Source: QHXN01 sp963785125 (GTDB lineage Bacteria > Acidobacteriota > Blastocatellia > Pyrinomonadales > Pyrinomonadaceae). From it: DNA of 64,000 nt. Positions 35,769 through 44,849 of this stretch are shown here, piece after piece. The position numbers were made by a program, and so were the translations under genes. Within the stretch, counting starts at the first letter, position 1, and each line of letters begins with the position of its first letter. The stretch covers positions 186,001 through 250,000 of the forward strand of contig CAWATU010000006.1 of the NCBI GenBank assembly GCA_963785125.1, in the 5' to 3' direction. Below the pieces are notes generated by a model. The model searched no databases and was not told the origin of the DNA. It saw only the letters and a list, made by a program, of their open reading frames with translations.

Positions 35769-37612
35769 TGACCGTACGGACATCGACGGCCGCGGCGGCG
35801 CAACCCTCGGCCGACGCGACGCGGCCACGCTTCAGGCCGCGCCCGGTCTTCTGCGTCGTCGCGGACGCTTACCGCGACCGCGCGGTCGCGTTGGCGGTCT
35901 GCGCCGGGCGCTACACGCACGCTGGCGTGACGCTCGAACTCGGCCCCGAGCCCGACTGGACGGGCGCGGCCTTCCCCGAAGACACCGAGTGGCGCATCGA
36001 GTGGAGCAAGTTCTATTACAGCCTCAACCTCGCGCACGCGTATCGGGAGACCGGCGACGCGCGCTTCCCCTCCGCGTGGGAGCGTCTGGTGCGCTCGTGG
36101 ATCAGACAAGTGCCGGTCGGCTCCGACACGAGCGACGTGAGCGCGCGCCGCATCCTGAACTGGATTTACGCGTGGGACTCGTTCGCCAACGCCTCTCGCT
36201 TCGACGACTTCTCCGAAGGCTTCGAAGGAGAGCTGTTCGCGAGCCTCGCCGCGCAGGTCAGACACCTGCGCGAGCATCTGACGGCGGAGCGCAACCACCG
36301 CACGCTCGAACTCTACGCGCTCTTCGTCGCCGCGCTCACGCTGACTGAGCTTGACGAGGGCGGGACGCTCATCGACTTCGCGGTCGCCGAACTCCACCAC
36401 AACTTACTGACCGACGTGCGTCCCGATGGAGTTCATCGCGAGCACTCGACGCACTATCACATGCTCGTGCTCCGCTCCTTCCTCGGCGCTTGCGAGAACG
36501 CGCGCCGCTTCGGGGTGGAGTTTCCCGCGGGGTTTGATGAGCACCTCCAGCGCGCCTGTGACTTCGCGCTCCACTGCCGACGCCCCGACGGCACGATCCC
36601 GGCGCTCTCCGACAGCGACGCTGGCGACTATTCAGACCTGCTCGCGCTCGCGGCCGACCTCTTCGACCGGCCCGACTATCTCTACGTCGCCAACGGCGGC
36701 GCGCGCGGAGTCGCCCCCGAACAAAGCAACGTAGACTTCCCCGACGGCGGTTACTTCATCCAGCGCAGCGGGTGGGGCACGGACACTGGAACGCTTCGCG
36801 ACGCGCGCTACCTGATCTTCGACGCGGGCGCCCCGGGCGACGGCGGGCACGGGCACTACGACGCGCTGAGCGTCGAAATCTACGCGCACGGCCGCGCGCT
36901 CGTCATCGACCCCGGCCGCTACACATATTCGGAGCATGGCGAGAACTGGCGCCGTTGGTTCAAGTCCACTTCGGCGCACAACACCGTGTGCGTTGACGGA
37001 CTCGACCAGACGCCGTACCGCTGCGGCAAGCCGAAGGGGCTGACGGCCCGAGGGCGTCTGCTCGAACGCTTGAGCGCGCCCTCGCTCGAAGTGTTGTGCG
37101 GCGAAGTCCTGAGCCCCGCCTACGAAGCCCGCCACGTCCGCCGCGTCTTCTTCGTCGCGAACGAATACTGGCTCATCGTTGATGAGCTACATGGCGAGCG
37201 GCCACACCGCTACGACCTGCGCTTCCACCTCGCGCAAGAGGCTTGGCAAAAGACGCGCGTCGAGTCGAACGGTGCGAACAACGTGGTGCGCGCACCGGGG
37301 CTCGCGCTCGTCTTCAACGCGCCGCACGCGCCGCGGCTCGAAGACGGCTGGGTCTCGCCCGTCTACGGCGTCAAGCATCCGGCCCCGGTCGTCAGCGTCG
37401 TCTCTGAAGGTGAAGCTGAAGCGCGCTTCTTCACCCTCGTCATGCCGCTCGACGCAAACGCCCCCGCCCCGAGGATGCTTGTCCGAGAGGGCGACGGCGC
37501 GCGCCAGACGCGCGTTGAGATTGCCGGCGTGGGCGGCTCTGCCACGGACGTGATCGTATGGGGCGCGCACGGTTTGAGCTGGTCACGCAACGGCTCGGAG
37601 GAAGGACGATGA
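35765..37612 (+). CDS. Heparinase II/III-like (alginate-lyase family) protein
   Basis: 615 residues from ATG 35765 (ATGA overlap with the exporter stop). The N-terminal alpha/alpha toroid carries NHRTLELYALFVA and the catalytic-region HREHSTHYHMLVLRSF; the C-terminal beta-sandwich begins GGYFIQRSGWG and has GHGHYDALSVEIYAHGRALVIDPGRYTY, the hallmark of heparinase II/III. Such enzymes cleave uronic-acid polysaccharides by elimination. There is no signal peptide, which is odd for a lyase. It may act in the cytoplasm on a biosynthetic intermediate or be a non-enzymatic relative. Confidence 0.88.
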   Translation: MMTVRTSTAAAAQPSADATRPRFRPRPVFCVVADAYRDRAVALAVCAGRYTHAGVTLELGPEPDWTGAAFPEDTEWRIEWSKFYYSLNLAHAYRETGDARFPSAWERLVRSWIRQVPVGSDTSDVSARRILNWIYAWDSFANASRFDDFSEGFEGELFASLAAQVRHLREHLTAERNHRTLELYALFVAALTLTELDEGGTLIDFAVAELHHNLLTDVRPDGVHREHSTHYHMLVLRSFLGACENARRFGVEFPAGFDEHLQRACDFALHCRRPDGTIPALSDSDAGDYSDLLALAADLFDRPDYLYVANGGARGVAPEQSNVDFPDGGYFIQRSGWGTDTGTLRDARYLIFDAGAPGDGGHGHYDALSVEIYAHGRALVIDPGRYTYSEHGENWRRWFKSTSAHNTVCVDGLDQTPYRCGKPKGLTARGRLLERLSAPSLEVLCGEVLSPAYEARHVRRVFFVANEYWLIVDELHGERPHRYDLRFHLAQEAWQKTRVESNGANNVVRAPGLALVFNAPHAPRLEDGWVSPVYGVKHPAPVVSVVSEGEAEARFFTLVMPLDANAPAPRMLVREGDGARQTRVEIAGVGGSATDVIVWGAHGLSWSRNGSEEGR

Positions 37613-38901
37613 GAGCCGAGCACTCGATAGTCAGGATGGCTCCCGACCCGCGGCTCCCGCAGCGCGACCTGCTGCTGGACGAGGCGTTGATAGCGCGGCG
37701 TCTGTCCGCTTCGCTCGGCCTGCACGGACGGCTAAACATCAGCGCGTGCGAGCGCGTGCGCACGAAGTACCGCGTCGGCGAGAGCCTGCGCGTCCTGCAC
37801 CGCGTGCGCGTGGGGAGCGGCAGCTACACGGTCGCGGCGCGTGCCTTCGCCGCGGGCGCAAGCCTCCGCGCCTACGAGCGTGCGGCCCGCTCGGCGGTTG
37901 AATGCGCGCCGCTCCGTGCGGTGCTCCACGACGCGGAGTTGGACACGGTCTTCTGGACGTTCCCGAACGACCGAAGGCTCGCCGGCCTCGGCCTGTTGCG
38001 CGATGTGCCGCCGGAGCTTGCGCGCCTGTTCGCTCCGGAGTGGACGCGCAGCCGCCTCGTCGCGTACGCACCGGAGAAGTGCGCCACCGCGCAGTGTCTG
38101 GACGAGCGTTCGCGCGTCGTCGCTTACGCGAAGGTGTACGCCGGGGACGAAGGGCAACAGGTTTATGAAACGTACCGCGCGCTCGGGCGACAGTTGGAAG
38201 CCGAACGCGCGGCTCTCATGCTCCCTCGCGCACTCGCATACGACGACGCGCGCCGCACGCTCCTGCTTGAACCCGTGGAGGGCTCACGCATCGCCGACCT
38301 CGTGGCCGCAGAGCTTCCGCGCGGCTACTTTCAACTCGGCGCCGCGCTCGCCGCGCTCCACTCCTTGCGCGTACCCGAAGGGCTGCCGACGTTCAAACGC
38401 CTGTCGGTCGAGCGCGTCAGTCAAGCCGCCCTTGTCATTGGGACGGCGCGTCCCGACGTGCGTCGCGAGGCGTCGGAGTTGGCCGACGAGTTGGCGCGAC
38501 GTTATGAAACGCCCGCCGGCCCTCACGTCTGCCTGCACGGCGACGTGCATCCGAAGAACGCCGTCTCGCGCGGGCGTCTGTTCACGCTAATCGACCTCGA
38601 CCAGTGCGCCGCGGGCCACCCGGCCGCCGATATCGGAAGCCTGTTGGCGAGCCTCGCCTACGACGACATCGCGGGCGCAGCGGCGCGTCCTTCGGCGCAC
38701 GCGCTCAGCGAATCATTTCTCTCTGGCTACGCGTCGGTGCGCGAGTTGCCCCCGGCCGCGTCTATCGGATGGCACACCGCCGCCGCGCTGCTGGCGGAGC
38801 GCGCGCTGCGGGCCGTCAACCGCGTTCGTCCCGAGGGGCTCGGGCGTCTGCGCGAACTGCTCGCGGCGGCCTTTGATGTTTTGCGGGAGGGGGTCGTATG
38901 A
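37609..38901 (+). CDS. Aminoglycoside-phosphotransferase-fold kinase
   Basis: 430 residues from ATG 37609 (ATGA overlap). The kinase core has VCLHGDVHPKN (catalytic loop, HGDxHxxN) and LIDLDQCAAGHPAADIGSLL (metal-binding Asp), as in APH/choline-kinase-fold enzymes. The first ~180 residues are a divergent N-lobe. In a glycan operon it more likely phosphorylates a sugar or lipid carrier than an antibiotic. Real aminoglycoside resistance is unlikely from context. Confidence 0.82.
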   Translation: MRAEHSIVRMAPDPRLPQRDLLLDEALIARRLSASLGLHGRLNISACERVRTKYRVGESLRVLHRVRVGSGSYTVAARAFAAGASLRAYERAARSAVECAPLRAVLHDAELDTVFWTFPNDRRLAGLGLLRDVPPELARLFAPEWTRSRLVAYAPEKCATAQCLDERSRVVAYAKVYAGDEGQQVYETYRALGRQLEAERAALMLPRALAYDDARRTLLLEPVEGSRIADLVAAELPRGYFQLGAALAALHSLRVPEGLPTFKRLSVERVSQAALVIGTARPDVRREASELADELARRYETPAGPHVCLHGDVHPKNAVSRGRLFTLIDLDQCAAGHPAADIGSLLASLAYDDIAGAAARPSAHALSESFLSGYASVRELPPAASIGWHTAAALLAERALRAVNRVRPEGLGRLRELLAAAFDVLREGVV

Positions 38902-40124
38902 CGGACGAGAGAGAGACGCTTCTCTTCTACTGCCAGCACTCGCTCGGCATGGGACACCTCGTGCGCTCGCTGGCGCTGGCCACGTCGCTGGCCGAGCGGT
39001 TCCGCGTCGTGCTGCTGAACGGCGGGAAACTCCCTCCGCGCCTCAACGTCCCGCGGGGCGTCGAGGTCGTCAACCTGCCGCCGCTCGGGCTCGACCCCGA
39101 CGGTCGTCTCGTGAGCCGCGACGGCCGCCGCACGGCCGAACGCGCACGCGAACTGCGGCTCGGTCTTATCATGAATGCGTACCGCGCCCTGCGGCCCCGA
39201 GTCGTACTCGTCGAACTGTTCCCGTTCGGGCGTAAGAAGTTCGCGGACGAGTTGCTGCCGCTCCTCGAAGCCGCGCGCGCGGAAGCGCCGCCGCGCCCGC
39301 TCGTCTGTTGCAGCCTGCGAGACATTCTCGTCGGTAAACGCGCAGAGCAGCAGAAGCACGACGCGCGCGCCGCGGAGACGGCGAACCGCTACTTCGATGC
39401 GGTGCTCGTTCACTCCGACCCCGCCTTCGCGCGGCTCGAAGAGTCGCTCGGCTCGTACGGCGCGCTCGACGTTCCCGTCCACTATACGGGCTTCGTGCTC
39501 CCCACCAATGAGCACGCGAAGGGCGACGCGGGCAGAGTTGAGAAGCAGATTCTCGTCTCGGCGGGCGGCGGCATTGTCGGCGAGAGTCTCTTCCGCGCTG
39601 CCGTCGCCGCATACCCCGTGCTCAGAGAGACCGAGGACGTGACGTTGAAGATAGTCGCCGGCCCCTTCCTGCCCGAAGAAGCCTGGCGGTCTCTGCGCGA
39701 ATCGGCCCGACGGCTGCCCGGCCTGAGCCTGACGAGATTCGTGCCCGACCTCTGTGCGGAGATGCGGCGCTCGGCCGCGTCGGTCAGCCAGTGCGGTTAC
39801 AACACCGCGCTCGACGTACTCCGTGCGGGCGTGCCCGCGCTCGTCGTCCCTTTCGCCGACGGCGGAGAGGACGAGCAGATGAAGCGGGCGCGGCGGCTGG
39901 AACGTCTGGGCGCGCTGCGCGTAGCAGAGCAGCACGAACTCGACGCGACGCGGTTCGCGCAAGAGCTGCGCGGACTGTTGACGTTCCGCCCGCGGCCGTC
40001 GGCGCTCGACATGCAAGGGGCACGGAACTCCTCGCGCGTCATCGAGTCGTTATTACGAACCGGAACATCGCTGGCGAACGCGCCGAGTCTTGCGACGCGC
40101 GTCGCAAGGGAGGCAAGGGTATGA
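38898..40124 (+). CDS. Second MurG/GT28-like glycosyltransferase
   Basis: 408 residues. LFYCQHSLGMGHLVRSLALATSL is the GT28-type glycine loop, more canonical (GxGHxxR) than in the first gene of the operon. The C-terminal half has ILVSAGGGIVGE and SVSQCGYNTALDVLRAGVPALVVPF, the donor-binding segment. It overlaps both neighbours by 4 bp. Together with the first gene it brackets the operon with two related transferases. Confidence 0.85.
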   Translation: MTDERETLLFYCQHSLGMGHLVRSLALATSLAERFRVVLLNGGKLPPRLNVPRGVEVVNLPPLGLDPDGRLVSRDGRRTAERARELRLGLIMNAYRALRPRVVLVELFPFGRKKFADELLPLLEAARAEAPPRPLVCCSLRDILVGKRAEQQKHDARAAETANRYFDAVLVHSDPAFARLEESLGSYGALDVPVHYTGFVLPTNEHAKGDAGRVEKQILVSAGGGIVGESLFRAAVAAYPVLRETEDVTLKIVAGPFLPEEAWRSLRESARRLPGLSLTRFVPDLCAEMRRSAASVSQCGYNTALDVLRAGVPALVVPFADGGEDEQMKRARRLERLGALRVAEQHELDATRFAQELRGLLTFRPRPSALDMQGARNSSRVIESLLRTGTSLANAPSLATRVAREARV

Positions 40125-40951
40125 ACGCGTGGCTCGAAGACCTGCGCCGGGCGCTCGACGCGGCCGCGCGACCCGTGGACTTTTTCTTCCGCGATGACGA
40201 CGCGGGCTGGTGCGACGAGCGTCTGTTCGCGCTCCTCGACCTCTTCGAGCGCCACAGGCTTCCGATAGATGTGGCGGCCATTCCGAAGGCCGTCACGCCT
40301 GCGCTGGCGGCGGAGTTGCGCGCGCGCGTCGCAACCGCGCCCGAAAGGCTGGCCGTACACCAGCACGGCTTCGCACACCTCAACCACGAGACCGAAGGCC
40401 GCAAGTGTGAGTTCGGCCATACGCGCCCGCACGCGCTACAGCTACAGGACATCGAGTCGGGACGGCGGCTACTCTCTGAAGTTCACGGGCTGCACGCGGG
40501 CGACATCTTCACGCCGCCGTGGAACCGCTGCACCGGGGCGACGGGCGAAGCTCTGCGCGCCGCGGGCTTCCGCGTGCTCTCGCGCGACGCGACGGCCCGG
40601 CCGCTCGGCGGCGCGGGTCTCTACGAGCTGCCTGTCCGCGTTGATTGGTTCGCGCGCCGCAAGGGCGTGCGCCTGAGACTCGAAGAGCTGGGGGCATCGC
40701 TGGCGGAAAGAGTGAATGATGTCACTTCACCCGTCGGCGTTATGTTCCATCACGAACTGATGGACGGCGTTGAACTCACCCGCACCGGCGAGTTGCTCGC
40801 GCTGCTGTCGGCTCACCCTTCCGCCCGTTGCCGTCTGATGTCTGCACTGGCACTGGCCCCTTCGCAACCTGAAGCAACGTCTTCCGCCGATGTTGACGGC
40901 ATCAAGCATGTGTCAGACCGTGTCCCGCAGAAGCTGGCCGTATGGAGTTGA
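40121..40951 (+). CDS. NodB-like polysaccharide deacetylase-family protein
   Basis: 276 residues from ATG 40121. NodB motif 1 is FFFRDDDAGW (D25-D27) and the metal histidines are in VHQHGFAHLNHE (H80, H82, H86, H89), followed by FTPPWNRC (motif 3). These are CE4-type motifs of N-acetyl deacetylases. There is no signal peptide or membrane anchor, so it would act in the cytoplasm, possibly on a nucleotide- or lipid-linked sugar. The far C-terminus (after ~250) looks unstructured. Confidence 0.82.
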   Translation: MNAWLEDLRRALDAAARPVDFFFRDDDAGWCDERLFALLDLFERHRLPIDVAAIPKAVTPALAAELRARVATAPERLAVHQHGFAHLNHETEGRKCEFGHTRPHALQLQDIESGRRLLSEVHGLHAGDIFTPPWNRCTGATGEALRAAGFRVLSRDATARPLGGAGLYELPVRVDWFARRKGVRLRLEELGASLAERVNDVTSPVGVMFHHELMDGVELTRTGELLALLSAHPSARCRLMSALALAPSQPEATSSADVDGIKHVSDRVPQKLAVWS

Positions 40952-40952
40952 A

Positions 40953-42014
40953 ATGATGAGAAACAACCTGATGATGAGGAACGTTTTAATCGCCCTGGCC
41001 GCGTGCCTGAGCTTCGCCTGCGCCACGCCCGCGCGGGGTCAGGGTCAGGACGCCGACAATGGGACGAAGGCCGAAGCGCCCGCCAGCCAGAAGAAGTCGA
41101 AGAAGAAGAAGAAGGCCGCGCAGGACTCGGCGACCCGTGAGGCGGGCGAGAAGCGGCAGCGACGCTTCTGGCTCTCCGCCTCGCTCTCCACCGTCTTCGA
41201 CTCGAACATCGAGCACGACGAGAGCCGCCTGCGCTCCTTCGGGATGGTGCCGAGCCTCGGCTTCCACTTTCAGGACGACGCCGAGAAGCCTTCGTTCGAG
41301 GCGCAGTACGAGGTCGGGTTCCACCGCTACACGCGCACGAACAGCTACGACCGCGTCAGCCATTACTTCACGGCCGAGTACCGCAAGCGTCTGCCCGGCC
41401 GACTCACGGCGCGCACCACGGGCGAGGTCTCGCTCAAGGGCTCGTCCGAAGACCGCGACGTGAACAATCAGTACAGCCTTGAGCAGCAGCTTCAATACCG
41501 ACTCCGTCCGTCAATCCGAATCGCCGCGTTCGCCGCCTACCGGATTAAGCGCTACCCGCTCATCGACGTGGGCAAGAACGCGATTGACCCTTACGTCGGC
41601 GGCAAGTTTCAGCACGAGTTGAAAGGCGGGCGCGAGTGGGAAATCTCATACCGCTACGACAAGAACCGCTCGCAAGACCCGAAGGATCGTTACGTCCGCT
41701 GGACGTACGAGGCACAGTTCTCGACGCCGCTCTTCCGCTCGCGCCGCGACCTCCTGACCGTGGAGGCGCGCTACAGCCCGCGCCTCTACGCGCGCCAGAT
41801 CAAGGTCGATGACGAGCGCGTCGCACGCAAGGACAAGCGTTGGGTGTTTGAGGTTGACTACGAGCGGCCCCTCGCGCGGGGCGTGCGTCTCGGGTTGGAC
41901 TACAAGTACGAGACCCGCACCTCGAACGACCCCGACAAGGTGTTCGACGGGCACGTCTTCGGCGTCACCTTCGGCTTCGACTGGTGGCCCTCCAACCGGC
42001 GGACGCGCGAGTAG
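40953..42014 (+). CDS. Outer-membrane beta-barrel protein
   Basis: 353 residues from ATG 40953, one base after the deacetylase stop. It has a signal peptide (~1-30, ending ARGQ), then a Lys/Ala/Ser-rich linker with SKKKKKAAQ, then alternating hydrophobic strands with aromatic girdles (RFWLSASLSTVFDSN, FEAQYEVGFHRYTR, RLGLDYKYETRTSN), ending GVTFGFDWW as expected for a barrel. About 14-16 strands can be drawn. As last gene of the operon it may export or anchor the glycan at the outer membrane. Confidence 0.82.
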   Translation: MMRNNLMMRNVLIALAACLSFACATPARGQGQDADNGTKAEAPASQKKSKKKKKAAQDSATREAGEKRQRRFWLSASLSTVFDSNIEHDESRLRSFGMVPSLGFHFQDDAEKPSFEAQYEVGFHRYTRTNSYDRVSHYFTAEYRKRLPGRLTARTTGEVSLKGSSEDRDVNNQYSLEQQLQYRLRPSIRIAAFAAYRIKRYPLIDVGKNAIDPYVGGKFQHELKGGREWEISYRYDKNRSQDPKDRYVRWTYEAQFSTPLFRSRRDLLTVEARYSPRLYARQIKVDDERVARKDKRWVFEVDYERPLARGVRLGLDYKYETRTSNDPDKVFDGHVFGVTFGFDWWPSNRRTRE

Positions 42015-42037
42015 CGCCGCTTCGCTTGAAACGCTAC
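42011..42037. terminator. Small hairpin between convergent genes
   Basis: GTAGCG at 42011-42016 pairs with CGCTAC at 42032-42037, overlapping both stop codons. It is short and lacks a T-run, so this is only a possible bidirectional terminator. Confidence 0.35.
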
Positions 42038-42786
42038 AGCAGTTCTCTCGGCCCGGCTTCGCCGGTAAGCTCGTGCGCGTCCTGCTCGCGCTCCCGCGCT
42101 TCGACGGCGCGCTCGCGCTCAGCCAGACGACGGCGCTCACGCTCGTAGTCCTCGCGTGGGTCGCGCCCCGTCACCTCCCTGTACCACGCCGGGTGGTGAG
42201 TCCAGGCCCACGCGCGCGTGACCGCACCATCAATCATCGAGCGGAAGGTGCCGGGCTGGGCGGCCGTCCCTTCGTAGATGTGGACGACGAACCCTGCGAG
42301 CATCACCAGCGCCGCGATGTCGTGGACGACGTAGCTGACAGCGACAGACCAGCGAGGCACTACGTCGTCGAACCACAACAGCAGGCCGGTAATCAGAAAA
42401 AGCACGGCACTGACGACGATGGCCCAGAAGTAGAGCTTCTGGCCGCCGTTGAAGAAGCCTACGTCCTCGGCTTCGACCTTCTCCTCGTTCGTCGCGTATG
42501 CCTTGATGCGGCGGAGCCATCTGCGGTCGGACGCCGCCCACCTCATCGGCGTGCACCAGTTGAGGAACTGGAAGAAGAAAGCGACATCGAAGAGCAGACC
42601 GAACCACGGATGGAGGAAGCGCGTCATCGGCCCGCCGCCGAAGAGCGGCGCGAGCCAGCGGTAGAGCCACGGCGAATAGATTGCGAAGCCTGTGAGCAGC
42701 GAGAGGACGAAGAAGATCGCCACCGACCAATGAAGAAAGCGCGTGTAGACGGGATGACGCAGGAGTTCGCCGCGCAGCCGATGCAC
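42034..42786 (-). CDS. Formate dehydrogenase cytochrome b556 (gamma) subunit
   Basis: 250 residues from GTG 42786. Four membrane spans with the diheme-type histidines of FdnI/FdoI: LRHPVYTRFLHWSVAIF, RFLHPWFGLLFD, VSYVVHDIAALVML and GFVVHIYEG. It carries electrons from the FdhA/FdhB subunits to quinone. The C-terminal ~45 residues are a charged helix. The gene itself is full length, but its start codon lies inside the truncated fdhB reading frame, and its real N-terminus may have been altered by that deletion. Without partners it probably has no function. Confidence 0.82.
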   Translation of the reverse strand: MHRLRGELLRHPVYTRFLHWSVAIFFVLSLLTGFAIYSPWLYRWLAPLFGGGPMTRFLHPWFGLLFDVAFFFQFLNWCTPMRWAASDRRWLRRIKAYATNEEKVEAEDVGFFNGGQKLYFWAIVVSAVLFLITGLLLWFDDVVPRWSVAVSYVVHDIAALVMLAGFVVHIYEGTAAQPGTFRSMIDGAVTRAWAWTHHPAWYREVTGRDPREDYERERRRLAERERAVEAREREQDAHELTGEAGPRELL

Positions 42787-42899
42787 GTCGTCACGTCAAC
42801 GTACTTGCAGACTTCGAGGGCGCGCTCGGTGCCGCGGCCCGGGACGGTGCCGGGGTGGGCCGAGATGCGTTGGATTTGATAAAGTCTCTCGCCGCTCAC
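42768..42899 (-). pseudogene. Formate dehydrogenase iron-sulfur (beta) subunit, N-terminal remnant
   Basis: From GTG 42899 (ribosome-binding site GGGAGG nearby) the frame reads ERLYQIQRISAHPGT, then KYVDVTTCIGCAA, the opening of the FdhB ferredoxin-like protein up to its first [4Fe-4S] cysteines. Similarity stops at 42768, and the DNA passes straight into the start of the cytochrome b gene in another frame. About 44 residues remain of a protein usually of 250-300. The rest has been deleted. Confidence 0.75.
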
Positions 42900-42913
42900 A
42901 CTCGTTCCCTCCC

Positions 42914-44691
42914 TCAAGCCTTCTCGATCTTCACGAGGAAGCCTTTGTACTCCGGCGTGTAAGCGTTCGGGTCAATCGCGGACGGCGAAAGGGTGTTGGC
43001 CGTGTCGAGCGCGGTCTTGCCCTCGTCCTCCTTGATGCCGCGGTAGCCCCAGTGAATCGGGATGCCGATTTGATAAGTCTTCTTGCCGTCGATCATCATC
43101 GGCTTGATGCGCTTCGTCACCAACGCCTTCGCCACGTAAGCCCCGCGCGCGCTCGACACGCGCACCAGCTCGCCGCCGCGCAGCCCCATCTTGTCGGCGA
43201 GCTGCGCCGGGATTTCGACGAACGGCTCGGGCACGAGTTGGACGTTCATCGGGTTGTTCTTCGTCCAGTAGTGATAGTGCTCGGTCAGGCGGTAGGTGGT
43301 GCAGACGACGTTGAAGCCCTCGGCGGGCGTACCCAATTTCTCGCCGGCCGTCTTGTAGACCTTAGCCACGGGGTTGTTCGACTGCGCCGGATGTAGCGGG
43401 TTGGCGACGGGACTCTCCACCGGCTCGTAGTGTTCGGGGAAAGGCCCGTCGGCAAAGGCGGCGAGCGGCGCGAAGATGCGGCCGACGCCCTCGGGGTTCA
43501 TGATAAACGGCCCCATGTGGTCGGAAGGCTTCGAGTCCGGCTTGAAGTCGGGCACGTCGTTGCCGACCCACCGTGCTTGCGCCTCGTCCCACCAGACCTG
43601 ACGGCGCTCCGCGTCCCAGGGCTTGCCCGACGGGTCGCACGACGCGCGGTTGTACATCACGCGGCGGTTGGCGGGCCACGACCAGCCCCAGTTCGCGTAG
43701 ATGCCGAGGCCCGAAGGGTCTTCCGTCCCGCGTCGCTGCATCTGCGCCCCGGCCTCCGTCCAGGACCCGAGTAGAGCCAGTTGCCGCAGGCGGTCGTGCC
43801 GTCGTCGCGCAGCCACGCGAAACCGGGGAGTTGCTGCCCGGCCTTGACGTTGACGCCCGGCTGCTTCTCGTCAGTCAAATCCGCCAACGCCTTCCCGTTG
43901 ATCTCCTTCGCCACTTCCGCGAACGAGGGATTCTCAGGCGTCGTGTAGGCCCACGAGAGATTCAAAATCGGGTCGGGGAACTTTCCGCCTTCCTTTTGAT
44001 AAAGCTCGCGCACTTTCAAAAATATGCGCGCCAGAATCTCCTGATCCACTTTGGCCTGACTGGGCGGCTGCACGGCCGCGTACTTCCACTGGAGCCAGCG
44101 CGCCGAGTTGACGAACGTGCCGTCCTTCTCGGCGAAGCCCGCGCCGGGCAGGCGGTAGACGGTCGTGTTGATCTGCCTTATCTCTTCCGGCGAGATGCCG
44201 GGCGCCCGCCAGAATTCGGCCGTCTCCTCGGGGTAGATTTCGCAGACGACGAGCCAGTCGGCCTTCTTCAGAGCGTCGATATTCTTGCGCGAGTTCGGGC
44301 CGATGGCGACCGCGTTCATGCCGAAGGCGAAGAGGCACTTGACCTGCCCCTGATACATGTAGTCGAACAGCTCCGTCCACGAGTACTTCCGGTCGATCTT
44401 CGGCAGGTAGTGATAGTTGAAGTCGTTCTCCTTCTTCGCAGAGTCGCCGTAGAACGCCTTGAGGAAAGAGACCATGAACTTCGGCGTGTTCGACCAGTAG
44501 TTGAACGAGTCCCACGCGTCGGGCTTCGAGACGGTCGGCGTCGTGCGCTTGAGGAAGGTGGCGAGGTCGGTATCGGTCGGCGCGGGAATCTTGAGGTAGC
44601 CGGGGAAGATGTCGAAGACGCCGCCCATGTCGGTTGCGCCCTGTATGTTGGAGTGGCCGCGCAGGGCGTTCACTCCGCCGCCCGCGCGCCC
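42914..44691 (-). pseudogene. Formate dehydrogenase alpha subunit, C-terminal part with frameshift
   Basis: Similarity begins at GRAGGGVNALRGHSNIQGAT (44691) and continues through the molybdopterin-dinucleotide-binding C-terminus to KGFLVKIEKA at 42916. The first part of the enzyme, with the [4Fe-4S] site and the Sec/Cys active site, is absent. A 1-bp loss in a run at 43766-43768 (three C on the plus strand where four restore the frame) breaks the gene: upstream frame ends NWLYSG, downstream resumes GSWTEAGAQ. It starts directly at the junction with the fdhE remnant. The base loss could be a real mutation or a homopolymer sequencing error; the missing N-terminus cannot be. Confidence 0.85.
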
Positions 44692-44849
44692 GACGGAAGC
44701 CACTCCTTTCGACCGCGAAGATATTCGTAGCTCTCCTTCTGAGCGCGCAACAGCGTCGCGTAAAACGAAAGCAGCTCCCTCGCCGCTTCGCTCCGTGCGG
44801 CGAGTTGCTCGGCCCTCTGGATACGGGTGTCCCACGTTTCTCTTATCAT
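44670..44849 (-). pseudogene. FdhE-like formate dehydrogenase accessory protein, N-terminal remnant
   Basis: ATG 44849 opens a frame of 59 codons beginning MIRETWDTRIQRAEQLAARS, then LLSFYATLLRAQ, the N-terminal helical start of FdhE, which helps mature formate dehydrogenase. At about 44692 the DNA changes into the fdhA reading frame, and the FdhE frame stops at 44670. It overlaps the DUF2231 gene stop as ATGA, so the 5' junction is original and coupled. Only ~52 of the ~290 expected residues remain. Confidence 0.65.

Noticed and set aside
37609..38901. Aminoglycoside resistance gene
   Set aside because: The kinase fold is right, but it sits inside a coupled glycan operon and lacks similarity to a specific resistance subclass; a sugar or lipid substrate is more likely.
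42914..44691. Selenocysteine in the formate dehydrogenase
   Set aside because: The part of fdhA that would carry the Sec or Cys codon is deleted, so nothing can be read.
44692..44835. N-terminal extension of the fdhA frame to an ATG at 44835
   Set aside because: The 48 extra codons are out-of-frame fdhE DNA; the FdhE frame over the same bases has recognisable sequence.
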